From: Solimicrobium silvestre | Lineage (GTDB): Bacteria; Pseudomonadota; Gammaproteobacteria; Burkholderiales; Burkholderiaceae_D | Direction: 5' to 3' | Assembly: GCF_002976435.1 (NCBI RefSeq) | Contig: NZ_PUGF01000015.1 | Coordinates: 1 to 64,000, forward strand | Length of the DNA stretch: 64,000 nucleotides | In this document: in pieces, positions 48,045 to 57,616 of the stretch | Numbering within the stretch: the stretch's first letter is position 1 | Layout: every line of letters begins with the position of its first letter | Program-made: the position numbers and the translations under genes | The notes under the pieces: generated by a model | What the model was told of the DNA's origin: nothing | Seen by the model: the letters and a program-made list of their open reading frames with translations, nothing else | The model's database searches: none

Positions 48045-48065
48045 TATGTGCGTCACCGTACAGAG
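48045..48065 (+). promoter_or_regulatory. Conserved-looking motif upstream of the YXWGXW gene
   Basis: tatgtgcgtcaccgtacaga at 48045-48064. I recall near-identical motifs (GCGTCANCGTACAG) in front of osmotic or general stress genes in Burkholderiales. It may be an extracytoplasmic or stress promoter element; this is a recollection, not a verified match. Confidence 0.35.
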
Positions 48066-48221
48066 TTTATTGTGCATCGGTGTAACATGAGTTCAACATA
48101 AGCGATTAGCCAATTGCTTGGTATTCAGCTAAGAAATTACCCACTCTATCATTCGATAGGTATGCAGATTAACAAATCAAAAAACCGTGTTGTCGCATTC
48201 TGCGGCTTGAAAGGATCTACC

Positions 48222-49091
48222 ATGCATAAAATCATTATTCAATTGACTCTTGCTGCGGCTTTGGTTACCCCGTTTATTGCTCAGGCAGATGTCTCACTTT
48301 CAATTAACATTGCACCTCCTGCGTTGCCGATTTATGCGCAACCGGCAATTCCTGGTGATGGCTATTTATGGACGCCAGGCTATTGGTCATGGAATGATGC
48401 AGATGCCGATTATTACTGGGTGCCGGGAACCTGGGTTGTCGCACCATTTGTCGGGGCTTTATGGACGCCGGGTTATTGGGGCTGGGCTAATGGCGGTTAT
48501 GCCTGGCATGGCGGTTATTGGGGTACCCATATCGGTTATTACGGCGGTATTAATTATGGTTATGGCTATGTAGGTGTTGGCTATCAAGGCGGGCATTGGA
48601 ATAATGGCGTGTTCAATTACAACCGCAGTGTTAATAACGTCGGTAATCGCCACATCACCAATATCTACAATTCAAGAGTTGTTAATACGACGGTGAATCG
48701 GGTTAGTTATAACGGTGGACAAGGTGGTGTTCGGTTGCAGCCGACCAAGGCTGAAGAAGTCATTGCCGGCATGCCGCATAAAGTGCAAACTCCATTGCAA
48801 ACACAGCATGAATCCGCTGCACGTGGCAATCAAGTTCAGCGTGCTTCAGTTAATCATGGCGTGCCAAAGGTCGCTGCGACACCAGAGCCGAACGCATTCA
48901 ATGCGCCAAATGTGGTTGCTGCAAGGGTGGCACAAGCTGCGTCATCGCATCATTCGCCTGCCGGGAATGCACAACATCCGCAAGCCCGGGCACCGAAACA
49001 TGAGGAGCAGCAGGCATCACATTCAGAACCGCATCCAGCGCAGCATTCAGCACCACATGAGGGTAATCAGCATGAGGAAGAGCATCGTTAA
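48222..49091 (+). CDS. YXWGXW-repeat secreted protein
   Basis: I use ATG 48222 with an AAGGA site (289 residues); the frame is open upstream but lacks sense. The signal peptide is MHKIIIQLTLAAALVTPFIAQA. The mature N-terminal half has aromatic repeats of the type GYLWTPGYWSWN, YYWVPGTWV and ALWTPGYWGWANGGYAWHGGYWG, then a Gly/Tyr/Asn-rich segment. The C-terminal third is rich in His, Gln, Ala and Pro (HHSPAGNAQHPQARAPKHEEQQ), which could bind metals. Proteins with YXWGXW repeats are common, secreted and of unknown function. The gene precedes a BON lipoprotein, consistent with an envelope-stress locus. Confidence 0.85.
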   Translation: MHKIIIQLTLAAALVTPFIAQADVSLSINIAPPALPIYAQPAIPGDGYLWTPGYWSWNDADADYYWVPGTWVVAPFVGALWTPGYWGWANGGYAWHGGYWGTHIGYYGGINYGYGYVGVGYQGGHWNNGVFNYNRSVNNVGNRHITNIYNSRVVNTTVNRVSYNGGQGGVRLQPTKAEEVIAGMPHKVQTPLQTQHESAARGNQVQRASVNHGVPKVAATPEPNAFNAPNVVAARVAQAASSHHSPAGNAQHPQARAPKHEEQQASHSEPHPAQHSAPHEGNQHEEEHR

Positions 49092-49185
49092 AATAGTGCG
49101 CCTTAACGCTGCATTGTTCAGCAAGCAGGTGTTCATTTAAGCCACTTAACTTAACGATGTTAATTACCAACTAAGGAATTTCATC

Positions 49186-49497
49186 ATGAAAAATTTTAAA
49201 CTAGCATCTAGCGTAATTGTCACCGTTTTGTTTTCTACGCTGGCGGCTTGTTCATCCACTCCAACACACGAAAGCACAGGGCAATACGTGGATGACACGG
49301 TCATTACCACCAACGTGAAGGCGGCAATTTTAGGCGAGCCGTCGTTGAAAGTGGCTGAAATTACTGTCAAGACGTACAAGGGAGAAGTTCAGTTGAGCGG
49401 TTTTGTGGGTTCTGTCGATAACATACGCACGGCGATTGCCGTAGCGGAAAAAATCGACGGTGTGAAATTGGTTAAGAATGAAATGACGCTGAAGTAA
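49186..49497 (+). CDS. BON-domain lipoprotein (OsmY-like)
   Basis: 103 residues with a lipobox LAAC (Cys22) after a short signal. One BON domain fills the rest (DDTVITTNVKAAILGEPSLKVAEITVKTYKGEVQLSGFVGSVDNIRTAIAVAEKIDGVKLVKNEM). BON domains bind phospholipid or membrane surfaces; OsmY is osmotically induced. An AAGGAA site precedes the ATG. It shares direction with the YXWGXW gene 94 bp upstream. Confidence 0.9.
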   Translation: MKNFKLASSVIVTVLFSTLAACSSTPTHESTGQYVDDTVITTNVKAAILGEPSLKVAEITVKTYKGEVQLSGFVGSVDNIRTAIAVAEKIDGVKLVKNEMTLK

Positions 49498-49659
49498 TTA
49501 CGCGTTTTTTTGATGACGATAATGAGGGCAGGGAAAGGTAATTCTGAGCGGCGTATTTTGTAGGCACTGAATTGCTTTTGTCGCTGGAAGCATTCCTTGC
49601 AAGGGATGTCGGTGCATGCAACGCGACATCCCTGCTGCTATACCATCATTTACGATGAA

Positions 49660-50505
49660 CTAGTCATTTTTAGCTTGCATGCGCTCAGTAACATCCATCC
49701 CTATTCCGCGATAACCGACAAAGCAGCTGTTTGAATCAAAGATCGGTTCACCACTAACTTGCAAGTATTGTGTTTTCCCATCGGGTTGATAGCGTGTATA
49801 AATAAAATCGAGAAAAGGCCGGCGCGCCGCAATATTGGCGTCCAGTTGCGCACGCTCGGAAGCATTCCATTGTCCGGTAAAATTTGTGCTGGTTGAGTCC
49901 GCCGATCCAAGCATCTCTTGAGCATCAATCCCTAGCATTTCAAATACCGGGCCATACACTTTGGTAAACTTTCCGGCTTGATCCTGTTCCCAATACCAAT
50001 CTGAAGAAAGTTCGGTAAAACTCTTGAAACGGGCTTCGCTCTCGCGCAGTTCAGCCGTGCGTGCTTGTACTTCGGCTTCCAGTTCCTTGTTGTAGTTGGC
50101 TAGTTTTCTGTATAACAAGCGCACTTCCAGCATGTTATGTATGCGGGTTTGCACCTCAAGCAAGTCAAATGGTTTGCTGACGAAGTCTTTGGCACCCGCT
50201 TGTAAGGCGCGTAATTTGTGTGCCGGTTGGGCGGTGATGACCAAGACGGGAAAATAGCCATCGGCCTCAATTTCCGACAAACCCTGCATAACCTCGAAGC
50301 CATCCATGGTGGGCATTTGCAAATCGAGCAAGATCAAATCGTAGCGATGTTCTGCATGCAAAGCGCATACCTGACGCGGATCTGTGGTGGACGTAACCTG
50401 TGTGTAGCCCACATTTTTCAACATGTTCTCCAGTAACAGGACATTCGCTTCCTGATCATCCACAATCAAGATGCTGGCATTTAAAAAATCAGATAGTTTA
50501 GGCAT
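49660..50505 (-). CDS. Response regulator with PAS output domain
   Basis: 281 residues. The receiver domain (about 10-125) has ILIVDDQEANVLLL, phospho-acceptor Asp in LILLDLQMPTMDG, Thr in VITAQP and Lys in VSKPFD. A coiled-coil linker (about 130-158) leads to one PAS domain (about 160-280, with FKSFTELSSDWYWEQDQAGKF). There is no DNA-binding or enzymatic domain, so it probably signals by protein contact with the neighbouring hybrid kinase. It lies 33 bp behind that kinase gene. Confidence 0.88.
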   Translation of the reverse strand: MPKLSDFLNASILIVDDQEANVLLLENMLKNVGYTQVTSTTDPRQVCALHAEHRYDLILLDLQMPTMDGFEVMQGLSEIEADGYFPVLVITAQPAHKLRALQAGAKDFVSKPFDLLEVQTRIHNMLEVRLLYRKLANYNKELEAEVQARTAELRESEARFKSFTELSSDWYWEQDQAGKFTKVYGPVFEMLGIDAQEMLGSADSTSTNFTGQWNASERAQLDANIAARRPFLDFIYTRYQPDGKTQYLQVSGEPIFDSNSCFVGYRGIGMDVTERMQAKND

Positions 50506-50538
50506 GACATTCTTTCAGTAAATCGGTCTTGATTGGCA

Positions 50539-52836
50539 TTACTCTATCTTGCTAACTTCATCTCCTACATCATTTTCTGCCGTGTAGCTCACGGCGGTGT
50601 TCAATGCTTCCATGAATTCATCAACCTTAATTGGCTTGGTTAAATAGCGGAAGAAGCCTGCTTCCATTCCTTTTTCGATGTCACGCGGTACCGCATTGGC
50701 AGACAGTGCGAGAACCGGAATGTGTGCCGTTAATGGATCTTCTCTCAGAATTCTCAAGGCCCCGAAGCCGCTGATGCCCGGCAAATTAATATCCATTAAA
50801 ATTATGTCGGGCTGGAAGGTGCGCGCCAGTTGAATTCCCAGGTGGCCGTTAATGGCGGTCAGTAACTTCAAGTCGCTGCGGCGCGCAATCAATTGTTCGA
50901 CCAAGGCCAGATTGGCCGGATTGTCTTCAACATACAGCAAGGTACGGCGGTCAGAATCGGGGTTTTTACTGTTATGTGTTTGCTGGTCGATATTCAGATT
51001 GCTGGTCTCGCCGTACATCAGTTCTGGCGCAACGGAGGCTTGTAATTCAACCCAAAAAACACTGCCGATACCAACGCTGCTTTCAACGCCGATTGTGCCG
51101 CCCATTAATTCGATCAATTGCTTGGTAACGACTAAACCGATGCCCGTGCCTTCTTCGGTGCTCACTTCTTGTCCCAGTCGGTTAAACGGCTGGAATAGTT
51201 GTGTCAACTGATCTGTTGATAAGCCGATGCCGGTGTCTTTTACGCTGATCCGAACCCAGTTTTCTGCACGCAACTCACATTGCACAATGACCCCGCCACC
51301 AGGGCGATTGTATTTGATTGCGTTGGACAGCAAATTGATCAAGACTTGCTTAACGCGCGTGCGGTCGGCATGCACATAAAAAGGCGTATCAACGTGCATG
51401 AAGGTCATCTGTATGCCGCGACTGTGTGCCTGCGGTTCGATCATGGACTGGCAATCTTGCAGCACATCGGTGAGCGAAATCGATTCTTGCGACATCGTTA
51501 CTTTGCCCGATTCAACCAACGCCAAATCAAGAATTTCATTAATCAGTCGCAGCAGGTACCAACCGGCTTGCAATATTTGATCTATCGACATCTTCTGAGC
51601 CGCAGTTGGCGGTGGTACTTCAGACGCCATTAACTGCGCAAAGCCTAGCACTGCATTCAGTGGTGTGCGTAATTCATGGCTCATGCTGGATAAAAAATCG
51701 GATTTGGCCAGGTTGGCTTTTTCTGCGGCGGCCTTAGCGCTCTCCAATTCGACATTGTTTTCTTGCAAGCGATGCTCGAATTGTTTACGGTCAGTGACGT
51801 CACGCGCTGCGGCAAATACACCTTGTAAGCGTCGGTCGCGGTCGTAAAACGTCGTCGCGTTATACGAAACTACGGTTTCTTTACCGTCACGCGCATGGGC
51901 AGTGAGTTCGTAATTGGTAACCTTGCCTTCACGCAGCACTCGTGTGATGGCCGCTTCGGCACGTTCCGGTTCGGTGAAATAGTTTTTGAAAGGTGCCCCG
52001 ATCAATTCATCGCGGGTGCAGCCAGTTAATGCTTCCATCTGCTGGTTCACGTCGCTGATAATGCCGCGGTGATCGGTGGTCATTAATGCGTCGATATTTG
52101 ATTCAATCAGTGAGCGGGTATAGAACTGCTGGTCACGCAAACGCTGGTAGAGCAAAGCCTGTTCCGCTTCAACTTGTTTGCGTGCCGTATTGTCGGTACC
52201 GATGAGCAGGTAACCGATGATTTTATCCTCCGCATCACGCAACGCGGTAACGGAAACAATGGCGGGAAAACGGCTGCTATCCTTACGGATGTAAGTCAAT
52301 TCATAAATGTCTTCAATGCCGCGCGAGGCTTTGAATACCAAGGCTTCAAAGCCCGGTGTGATGCGCGTATCGAACTCCAGACTAAGTGCTTCTGCCCGCA
52401 AAATCAACTCATGTGCGTCAGAGATACCCGCTGGCGTGATCTTGTCCACCACGTCAGCCGCTTCGTAACCGAGCATGCGCTCAGCACCGACATTAAAAAT
52501 TTGTATTACACCGTGGGCATCGGTGGCAATACTGGAGAAATTGGCACTGTTAAAAATAGCATCTTGCAGGCTTCCTGCCTTTAATAGTGCCGGCTGAATT
52601 TTGTTTATGGAGCTTGCCGCCTGAGCTTGAATTTCGCGCTGGATACGGGTAAACATCAGGGCCAGAAACACGAGTAATAAAATGACACAAGCGCCGATGA
52701 AGAAGCCGACGATTGGGCTGGACAAGCTGTATGCAATGCCGCCAATCAGCAGCAATACCGCTAGCGTTAGTCCGAATCCGATTTCCATCAATTTGTCGAT
52801 CGGGGTATTTTTCATAGTAAACATAGGTACAGACAT
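50539..52836 (-). CDS. Hybrid sensor histidine kinase (PAS-PAS-HisKA-HATPase-REC)
   Basis: About 765 residues from ATG 52836; the more distant TTG at 52872 is unlikely, and ATG 52815 is an alternative. Two membrane segments near the N-terminus (LTLAVLLLIGGIAYSL and VGFFIGACVILLLVFLALMF) have almost no periplasmic loop. Two PAS domains follow (IFNVGAERMLGYEAADVV and VNQQMEALTGCTRDEL). The phospho-acceptor His is in SHELRTPLNAVLGFAQLM, the ATPase in NLLSNAIKYNRPGG and GTGIGLVVTKQL, and a C-terminal receiver in DIILMDINLPGISG. The sensor is likely intracellular or in the membrane. It is flanked by a Crp-type regulator and a PAS response regulator on the same strand. Confidence 0.9.
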   Translation of the reverse strand: MSVPMFTMKNTPIDKLMEIGFGLTLAVLLLIGGIAYSLSSPIVGFFIGACVILLLVFLALMFTRIQREIQAQAASSINKIQPALLKAGSLQDAIFNSANFSSIATDAHGVIQIFNVGAERMLGYEAADVVDKITPAGISDAHELILRAEALSLEFDTRITPGFEALVFKASRGIEDIYELTYIRKDSSRFPAIVSVTALRDAEDKIIGYLLIGTDNTARKQVEAEQALLYQRLRDQQFYTRSLIESNIDALMTTDHRGIISDVNQQMEALTGCTRDELIGAPFKNYFTEPERAEAAITRVLREGKVTNYELTAHARDGKETVVSYNATTFYDRDRRLQGVFAAARDVTDRKQFEHRLQENNVELESAKAAAEKANLAKSDFLSSMSHELRTPLNAVLGFAQLMASEVPPPTAAQKMSIDQILQAGWYLLRLINEILDLALVESGKVTMSQESISLTDVLQDCQSMIEPQAHSRGIQMTFMHVDTPFYVHADRTRVKQVLINLLSNAIKYNRPGGGVIVQCELRAENWVRISVKDTGIGLSTDQLTQLFQPFNRLGQEVSTEEGTGIGLVVTKQLIELMGGTIGVESSVGIGSVFWVELQASVAPELMYGETSNLNIDQQTHNSKNPDSDRRTLLYVEDNPANLALVEQLIARRSDLKLLTAINGHLGIQLARTFQPDIILMDINLPGISGFGALRILREDPLTAHIPVLALSANAVPRDIEKGMEAGFFRYLTKPIKVDEFMEALNTAVSYTAENDVGDEVSKIE

Positions 52837-52883
52837 AAATGAGCAAACTTCTGGGCGCAGGCCTCGGCCCAAACAAGGTGATA

Positions 52884-53648
52884 TTAGCGTGCCTGTTGTT
52901 GGCCTCCGCTGTTATTACTCGATGAAGTTTGACGCTGCCGCACGTCAGATAACAGTCGTGCAAATTCTTTCTTCACAACGCCATAGCATTCGCAAACGTT
53001 ACGCTCCAACCCAGCCCGATCTGTAACGGTAATGTGTCCACGCCGGTAGCTGATGAAGCCGTAGCTCTGTAGTTTGCCTGCCGCCTCAGTAACTCCTTCA
53101 CGTCGCACGCCCAACATGCTGGCAATTAATTCCTGGGTCATGGTGAGTTCATTGGTCGGCATGCGATCCAGCGTTAACAGCAGCCAGCGACACAGTTGCT
53201 GTTCCACGGAATGATGGCGGTTACAGACGGCTGTTTGCGACATTTGGGTAATCAGCGCTTGGGTATAACGCAGCAATAGTCGCATTACTGCTCCAGCGCG
53301 ATTGAATTCTTCTAGTAATAGCTGGGACTTAAGGCGATAGCCATAACCGCCAGTTTGTACAATCGCACGGCTGGGCGTGGTATTGCCACCCATGAACAAA
53401 GAAACTCCCAATACGCCTTCATTCCCGACCCCGGCAATTTCAGACGAACTGCCGTTTTCCAGCACATAGTGCAGTGAAATGATCGACGTGGTGGGGAAGT
53501 AGACATGTTGCAGCTTACCTCCCGACTCATACAATAAGTCACCAAGTTTCATCTGCACTAACTCCAGATGCGGTGAAATACGATCAAACTCGGCATCGAG
53601 CAATGCGGCGAGTAATTGATTTTGATTCGGATCATGCAGACTGGGCAT
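52884..53648 (-). CDS. Crp/Fnr-family transcriptional regulator
   Basis: 254 residues from ATG 53648, chosen for a GGGAAG site; the frame opens 16 codons earlier. The cyclic-nucleotide-like beta-roll (about 25-120: LGDLLYESGGKLQHVYFPTTSIISLHYVLENGSSSEIAGVGNEGVLG) and a long dimerisation helix precede a winged helix (ELTMTQELIASMLGVRREGVTEAAGKLQSYGFISYRRGHITV). No Cys cluster of the Fnr type is present. This subfamily resembles Crp-like regulators next to sensor kinases in Burkholderiales; the ligand is unknown. It is first in the minus-strand operon and divergent from the c-di-GMP gene. Confidence 0.9.
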   Translation of the reverse strand: MPSLHDPNQNQLLAALLDAEFDRISPHLELVQMKLGDLLYESGGKLQHVYFPTTSIISLHYVLENGSSSEIAGVGNEGVLGVSLFMGGNTTPSRAIVQTGGYGYRLKSQLLLEEFNRAGAVMRLLLRYTQALITQMSQTAVCNRHHSVEQQLCRWLLLTLDRMPTNELTMTQELIASMLGVRREGVTEAAGKLQSYGFISYRRGHITVTDRAGLERNVCECYGVVKKEFARLLSDVRQRQTSSSNNSGGQQQAR

Positions 53649-53886
53649 GTCAGCTTCCCTATTTTTGTTTTTATGCGTCGCTTTAGGCATGAACAATATA
53701 GATGCTCTAAAGCATTTCGTCCGTCAGAGAGTAACACAGCCATACTCTTATAACGGACTGTATTACGCAGGGGCTATTTGGTCTGTGTGCTAACGCACAT
53801 ACATGGCGAAAATTTTCATTCATAGTCGCCTTTAATTTCGCCGTTTTGTTGATTAAACTGGGGAGAGACGACTTTCGAAGGACAGT

Positions 53887-56763
53887 ATGGACAAGTTATT
53901 ACGTCGGGTTAGATTCTCATTTACGGTGTCGGCGCTGCTAACTTTATTCGTCGGTCTATGCTTAACTATGCTGGTTTTTACCGCAATTCGAAAAGTTGAG
54001 TCAGATCAGCAGAAAATTCAATTTCGGCAAAATGCCAATTTGCGCATCTCGGTGATCGAAATTGGACTGCAAGATGCTGTTGAGCAATTAGTGATACTTA
54101 ATCAATTATTCCGTACTTTCGGCATCATCACCAGAGAACAATTTCACACCTTTACTGCGCCAATTTTGAAGCGTTATCCTGAAATTCAGGCGCTCAGCTA
54201 TCAGCGCCTGTTGCGACAAACTGACCGGCATAATTTTGAAATGGAAATGCGGCGTCGCAACCCCGACTTCATGTTGACCGAAATCGTGAACGATCAACAA
54301 CGGCGTGCCTCAATTCGTGACTATTACAACGTCATTGATTATCTGGAACCAAGCATAGGCAATGAGGCCGCATTAGGGCTGGATACGGCTTACAACAATG
54401 ATCAAACACTGGCTAGGCAGCGTTCCCGCGACACAGGTAATGCGGTTTCTACCGGGTTGATTTCGTTAGCTCAACATAAAGGTTTGCATAGCGGCTTTTT
54501 GGTATTAGCACCGGTTTATCTGCAAGGCGTTCCGCTCGACGGTGCAACTGCACGCGAACGCGCTGCGATAGGTGAAACTTCCGCCGTATTTCGCAGTGAT
54601 CAACTGATCAACACCATACTGCGTTCTGGCGGGGTGGCAGAAGCTACCGGTATGGGGATCAGTATTTATGCCAGTGCGCAGGCTGATCCGCAAAACCTGG
54701 CGTTTCAACAGAGTGGACCAAAACCGGTAATGGAGTCTATAAAACTGCCTGTAGGCTGGCTGTTTTACGATAATGCCGAGCCACTTGGTCACACTTTTAC
54801 GTTGGCAGGAAATGAGTGGCATTTAGAGGTAATTCAAGCATCGACACCGTTCACCGTGTATCACCACGGCGCCTTGTACGTATTGCTGGGCGGCTTGTTA
54901 TCGAGCGTGCTGGCGGCCGCTTATGTGTACAAATTAGTGCTGCGCATCGCCACGGTTGAACATGAAACCAGCGAGCGTGCCGCAACCTTACAGTTTGCCA
55001 ATTTGCGCTTATCGGAAGATATTGCATTGAGCCTGCGCACCGAAAAATCGTTACGCTTACGCGAGCGCGTGATTGAGGTTTCCGCTAATGCCATCATCAT
55101 TTGCAGTGCCAATGCGCCGGACTATCCGATTGAATATGTCAATCCGGCCTTTGAACGTATTACCGGCTACAGCGCCGACGAAGTGCTTGGCCGTAGCCTG
55201 GAGTCATTGCAGGGCAATAGCCAGGACCAGCAGAATATTGAAGAGATACGTGCGGCATTACGCGATAAGCGCGAAGGTCACGCATTGTTGCGTAATTATC
55301 GTAAAGACGGGACTGGCTACTGGAACGATTTGTTTATCGCGCCGGTGCAAGATGAACATGGTTTGATCAGTCATTTTGTGGTCGCGCAATACGACATTTC
55401 GGCTGTCATGAAGTATGAAGCGGAAATGGAGTTTCAAGCCAGTCACGACACATTGACCGGCTTAGCTAACCGTAATTTATTACGCGAACGTCTCACCGAA
55501 GCGATTGCCGATGCGGAACGCAGCGGTACGCCGTTATGGGTGGTATTCGTGGATTTAGATCGTTTTAAATTCATCAACGACACACTGGGCCATGAAGCAG
55601 GCGATGCTTTACTTAAAGTGCTGGCAATGCGACTGCAATCGGCCACCGGAGAAGCCGATACCGTGGCGCGGCTGGGTGGTGATGAATTTGTGTTGGTGTT
55701 CCCTAATCAAACTGAAGATGCGCCGGGTTTAGTCGTATTGCAGCGCATTATGGACTCGGTTGCGCAACCGCTGATGTTGCAAGATCATGAGTTTTATTTA
55801 ACCTGTAGCATGGGAATAGCCCAATATCCGGGTGACGGCAATACAGCCGAAAGCTTGATCAAACATGCCGATATTGCGATGTATCGTGCCAAAGAAATGG
55901 GCCGTAATACGTTTCAATTTTATACGCCGACCATGATCGAACGCACGCTCGACCGCTTAAGCATCGAAACCGATTTGCGTTACGCGCTGGACCGCGATGA
56001 ATTTGTTATTCAATATCAACCACAAGTCAGTCTAGCTACAGGCCGCATCGTCGGTATGGAAGTCTTGCTGCGATGGGAGCATCCCGTTCTTGGTTTGATT
56101 GCGCCAACCCGTTTCATTGGTTTGGCGGAAGAAATGGGCTTAATTGTTCCCATCGGTGCATGGGTGATACGTACTGCCTGCATTCAAACCAAAGCCTGGC
56201 ATTTGGCCGGATACACCGATCTGCGGGTTGCGGTGAATCTGTCGCCGCGTCAGTTCACGCAAAAAGCGTTGGCGCAGTCGATAGCCGATGTGTTAGCTGC
56301 AACCGGACTGGAACCACATTTTCTGGAACTGGAGCTGACCGAAAGCATGATTATGAATGATGTCGATAATGCGATTACGATTTTGCGCGCGTTGAAACAA
56401 CTCGGTGTGCATATTTCTATCGACGACTTTGGTACGGGTTATTCTAGCTTGTCCTACCTGCGCCGTTTCCCTATTGACGTGTTGAAAATTGACCAGTCTT
56501 TTGTCAATGAATTGAACATAGATGCCGATGCAGCCGCTATCGTGATTGCCATCATTTCACTGGCGCATAGCCTGCGGTTGAAGGTGATTGCCGAAGGTGT
56601 TGAAACACCGGAGCAGCTAGCTTTTTTACGCGCGCACGGTTGTGATCAGATGCAGGGTTATTATTTCAGTAGACCGGTGAACGCCGAGCAATTTGAACTG
56701 CTGTTGCAGCAGGAGAGTGGTGCAATTATTGATGATAATGTTTTGTATTTTGGGCCGCATTAA
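53887..56763 (+). CDS. CHASE-PAS-GGDEF-EAL c-di-GMP turnover protein
   Basis: 958 residues. A first membrane segment (about 12-33) and a second (about 325-350) bracket a periplasmic CHASE domain (RYPEIQALSYQRLLRQTDRHNFE). A PAS domain (about 390-500: YPIEYVNPAFERITGYSADEVLGRS) precedes GGDEF (intact motif at 597-601) and EAL (GMEVLLRWEHP, Glu725; DDFGTGYSSLSYL; FVNELN). Both catalytic motifs are complete, but the RxxD inhibitory site before GGDEF is absent (GEAD). It is predicted to make or degrade c-di-GMP in response to an external ligand. It is divergent from the Crp operon, 190 bp away or more. Confidence 0.93.
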   Translation: MDKLLRRVRFSFTVSALLTLFVGLCLTMLVFTAIRKVESDQQKIQFRQNANLRISVIEIGLQDAVEQLVILNQLFRTFGIITREQFHTFTAPILKRYPEIQALSYQRLLRQTDRHNFEMEMRRRNPDFMLTEIVNDQQRRASIRDYYNVIDYLEPSIGNEAALGLDTAYNNDQTLARQRSRDTGNAVSTGLISLAQHKGLHSGFLVLAPVYLQGVPLDGATARERAAIGETSAVFRSDQLINTILRSGGVAEATGMGISIYASAQADPQNLAFQQSGPKPVMESIKLPVGWLFYDNAEPLGHTFTLAGNEWHLEVIQASTPFTVYHHGALYVLLGGLLSSVLAAAYVYKLVLRIATVEHETSERAATLQFANLRLSEDIALSLRTEKSLRLRERVIEVSANAIIICSANAPDYPIEYVNPAFERITGYSADEVLGRSLESLQGNSQDQQNIEEIRAALRDKREGHALLRNYRKDGTGYWNDLFIAPVQDEHGLISHFVVAQYDISAVMKYEAEMEFQASHDTLTGLANRNLLRERLTEAIADAERSGTPLWVVFVDLDRFKFINDTLGHEAGDALLKVLAMRLQSATGEADTVARLGGDEFVLVFPNQTEDAPGLVVLQRIMDSVAQPLMLQDHEFYLTCSMGIAQYPGDGNTAESLIKHADIAMYRAKEMGRNTFQFYTPTMIERTLDRLSIETDLRYALDRDEFVIQYQPQVSLATGRIVGMEVLLRWEHPVLGLIAPTRFIGLAEEMGLIVPIGAWVIRTACIQTKAWHLAGYTDLRVAVNLSPRQFTQKALAQSIADVLAATGLEPHFLELELTESMIMNDVDNAITILRALKQLGVHISIDDFGTGYSSLSYLRRFPIDVLKIDQSFVNELNIDADAAAIVIAIISLAHSLRLKVIAEGVETPEQLAFLRAHGCDQMQGYYFSRPVNAEQFELLLQQESGAIIDDNVLYFGPH

Positions 56764-56950
56764 CTGTATTAGCTCAAGCTTGAACATACATACGAGGTTT
56801 GATCGAATCGAAACTTAAAGCCTCTTTATTTAAATTTTTGGTTACTTGCCAATAAATTTAAACTTATTAACTGGCAGGTCACCGCCGCCAGTTAATAGGC
56901 ATTGAATTTTATACGGAGATTGTCCTTGTCATGTCCTGAGCTGATCTTCA

Positions 56951-57616
56951 TCAGCCGCTCGATGGCTTGCCAGTGAAAACAGCCAATTGAGCGTCGAAAG
57001 CACGCTGGTAGGCGGGCCGCGCTTTGCCGCGGGCGACATAGGCGGAGAGGTTCGGATATTCGTCCAATATGCCCGATCTGCTCAACCTGAGCAGCACCGA
57101 CACCATCAGAAGATCGCCTGCACTGAATGCACCATCGAGCCAGTCGGCATCGCCAAGGCGAACGGAAAGTTCGCCCAGCCGGATACGGATGCGATCCTCG
57201 ACAACAGGCAGGCGCTGCTCAAACCAGGGTTTGTCGCCCTCCATGAGTCTGGCGATCCCGAGATCAATGATTGGCGGCTCCATCGTATTTAGCGCGGCAA
57301 ACATCCATGTGATCGCGCGCGCCCGGGCATTCGCATCGTCTGGCAGCAGGCCTGCATTGCGCTCCGCAATATGGAACACGATCGCCCCAGACTCGAACAG
57401 GGCGAGATCGCCTTCTTCATAGGTCGGAATCTGCACGAAAGGATGGAGCGTACGATGCGCAGATGCTTTCATCTCGGTGAACGAAACAAGACGAACTTCG
57501 TAGGGTTGGCCCACTTCTTCAAGTGCCCAGCGAACGCGCATGTCACGCGCAAGCCCCTTGCCTCCATCGGGCGACCGTTCAAAGGCTGTAATAGTGGGGA
57601 TCATTGGAAGGGTCAT
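56951..57616 (-). CDS. Glutathione S-transferase family protein
   Basis: 221 residues with an N-terminal thioredoxin-fold domain (ITAFERSPDGGKGLARDMRVRWALEEVGQPYEVRLVSF, then PFVQIPTYEEGDLALFESGAIVFHIAE, with cis-Pro and ESxAI) and a helical C-terminal domain. An AAGGAG site precedes the ATG. Third positions are far richer in G and C than in neighbouring genes (GCG, CGC, CTC), which suggests recent transfer, perhaps from an alphaproteobacterium. The substrate is unknown. About 1 kb of degenerate DNA lies upstream of it. Confidence 0.9.
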   Translation of the reverse strand: MTLPMIPTITAFERSPDGGKGLARDMRVRWALEEVGQPYEVRLVSFTEMKASAHRTLHPFVQIPTYEEGDLALFESGAIVFHIAERNAGLLPDDANARARAITWMFAALNTMEPPIIDLGIARLMEGDKPWFEQRLPVVEDRIRIRLGELSVRLGDADWLDGAFSAGDLLMVSVLLRLSRSGILDEYPNLSAYVARGKARPAYQRAFDAQLAVFTGKPSSG

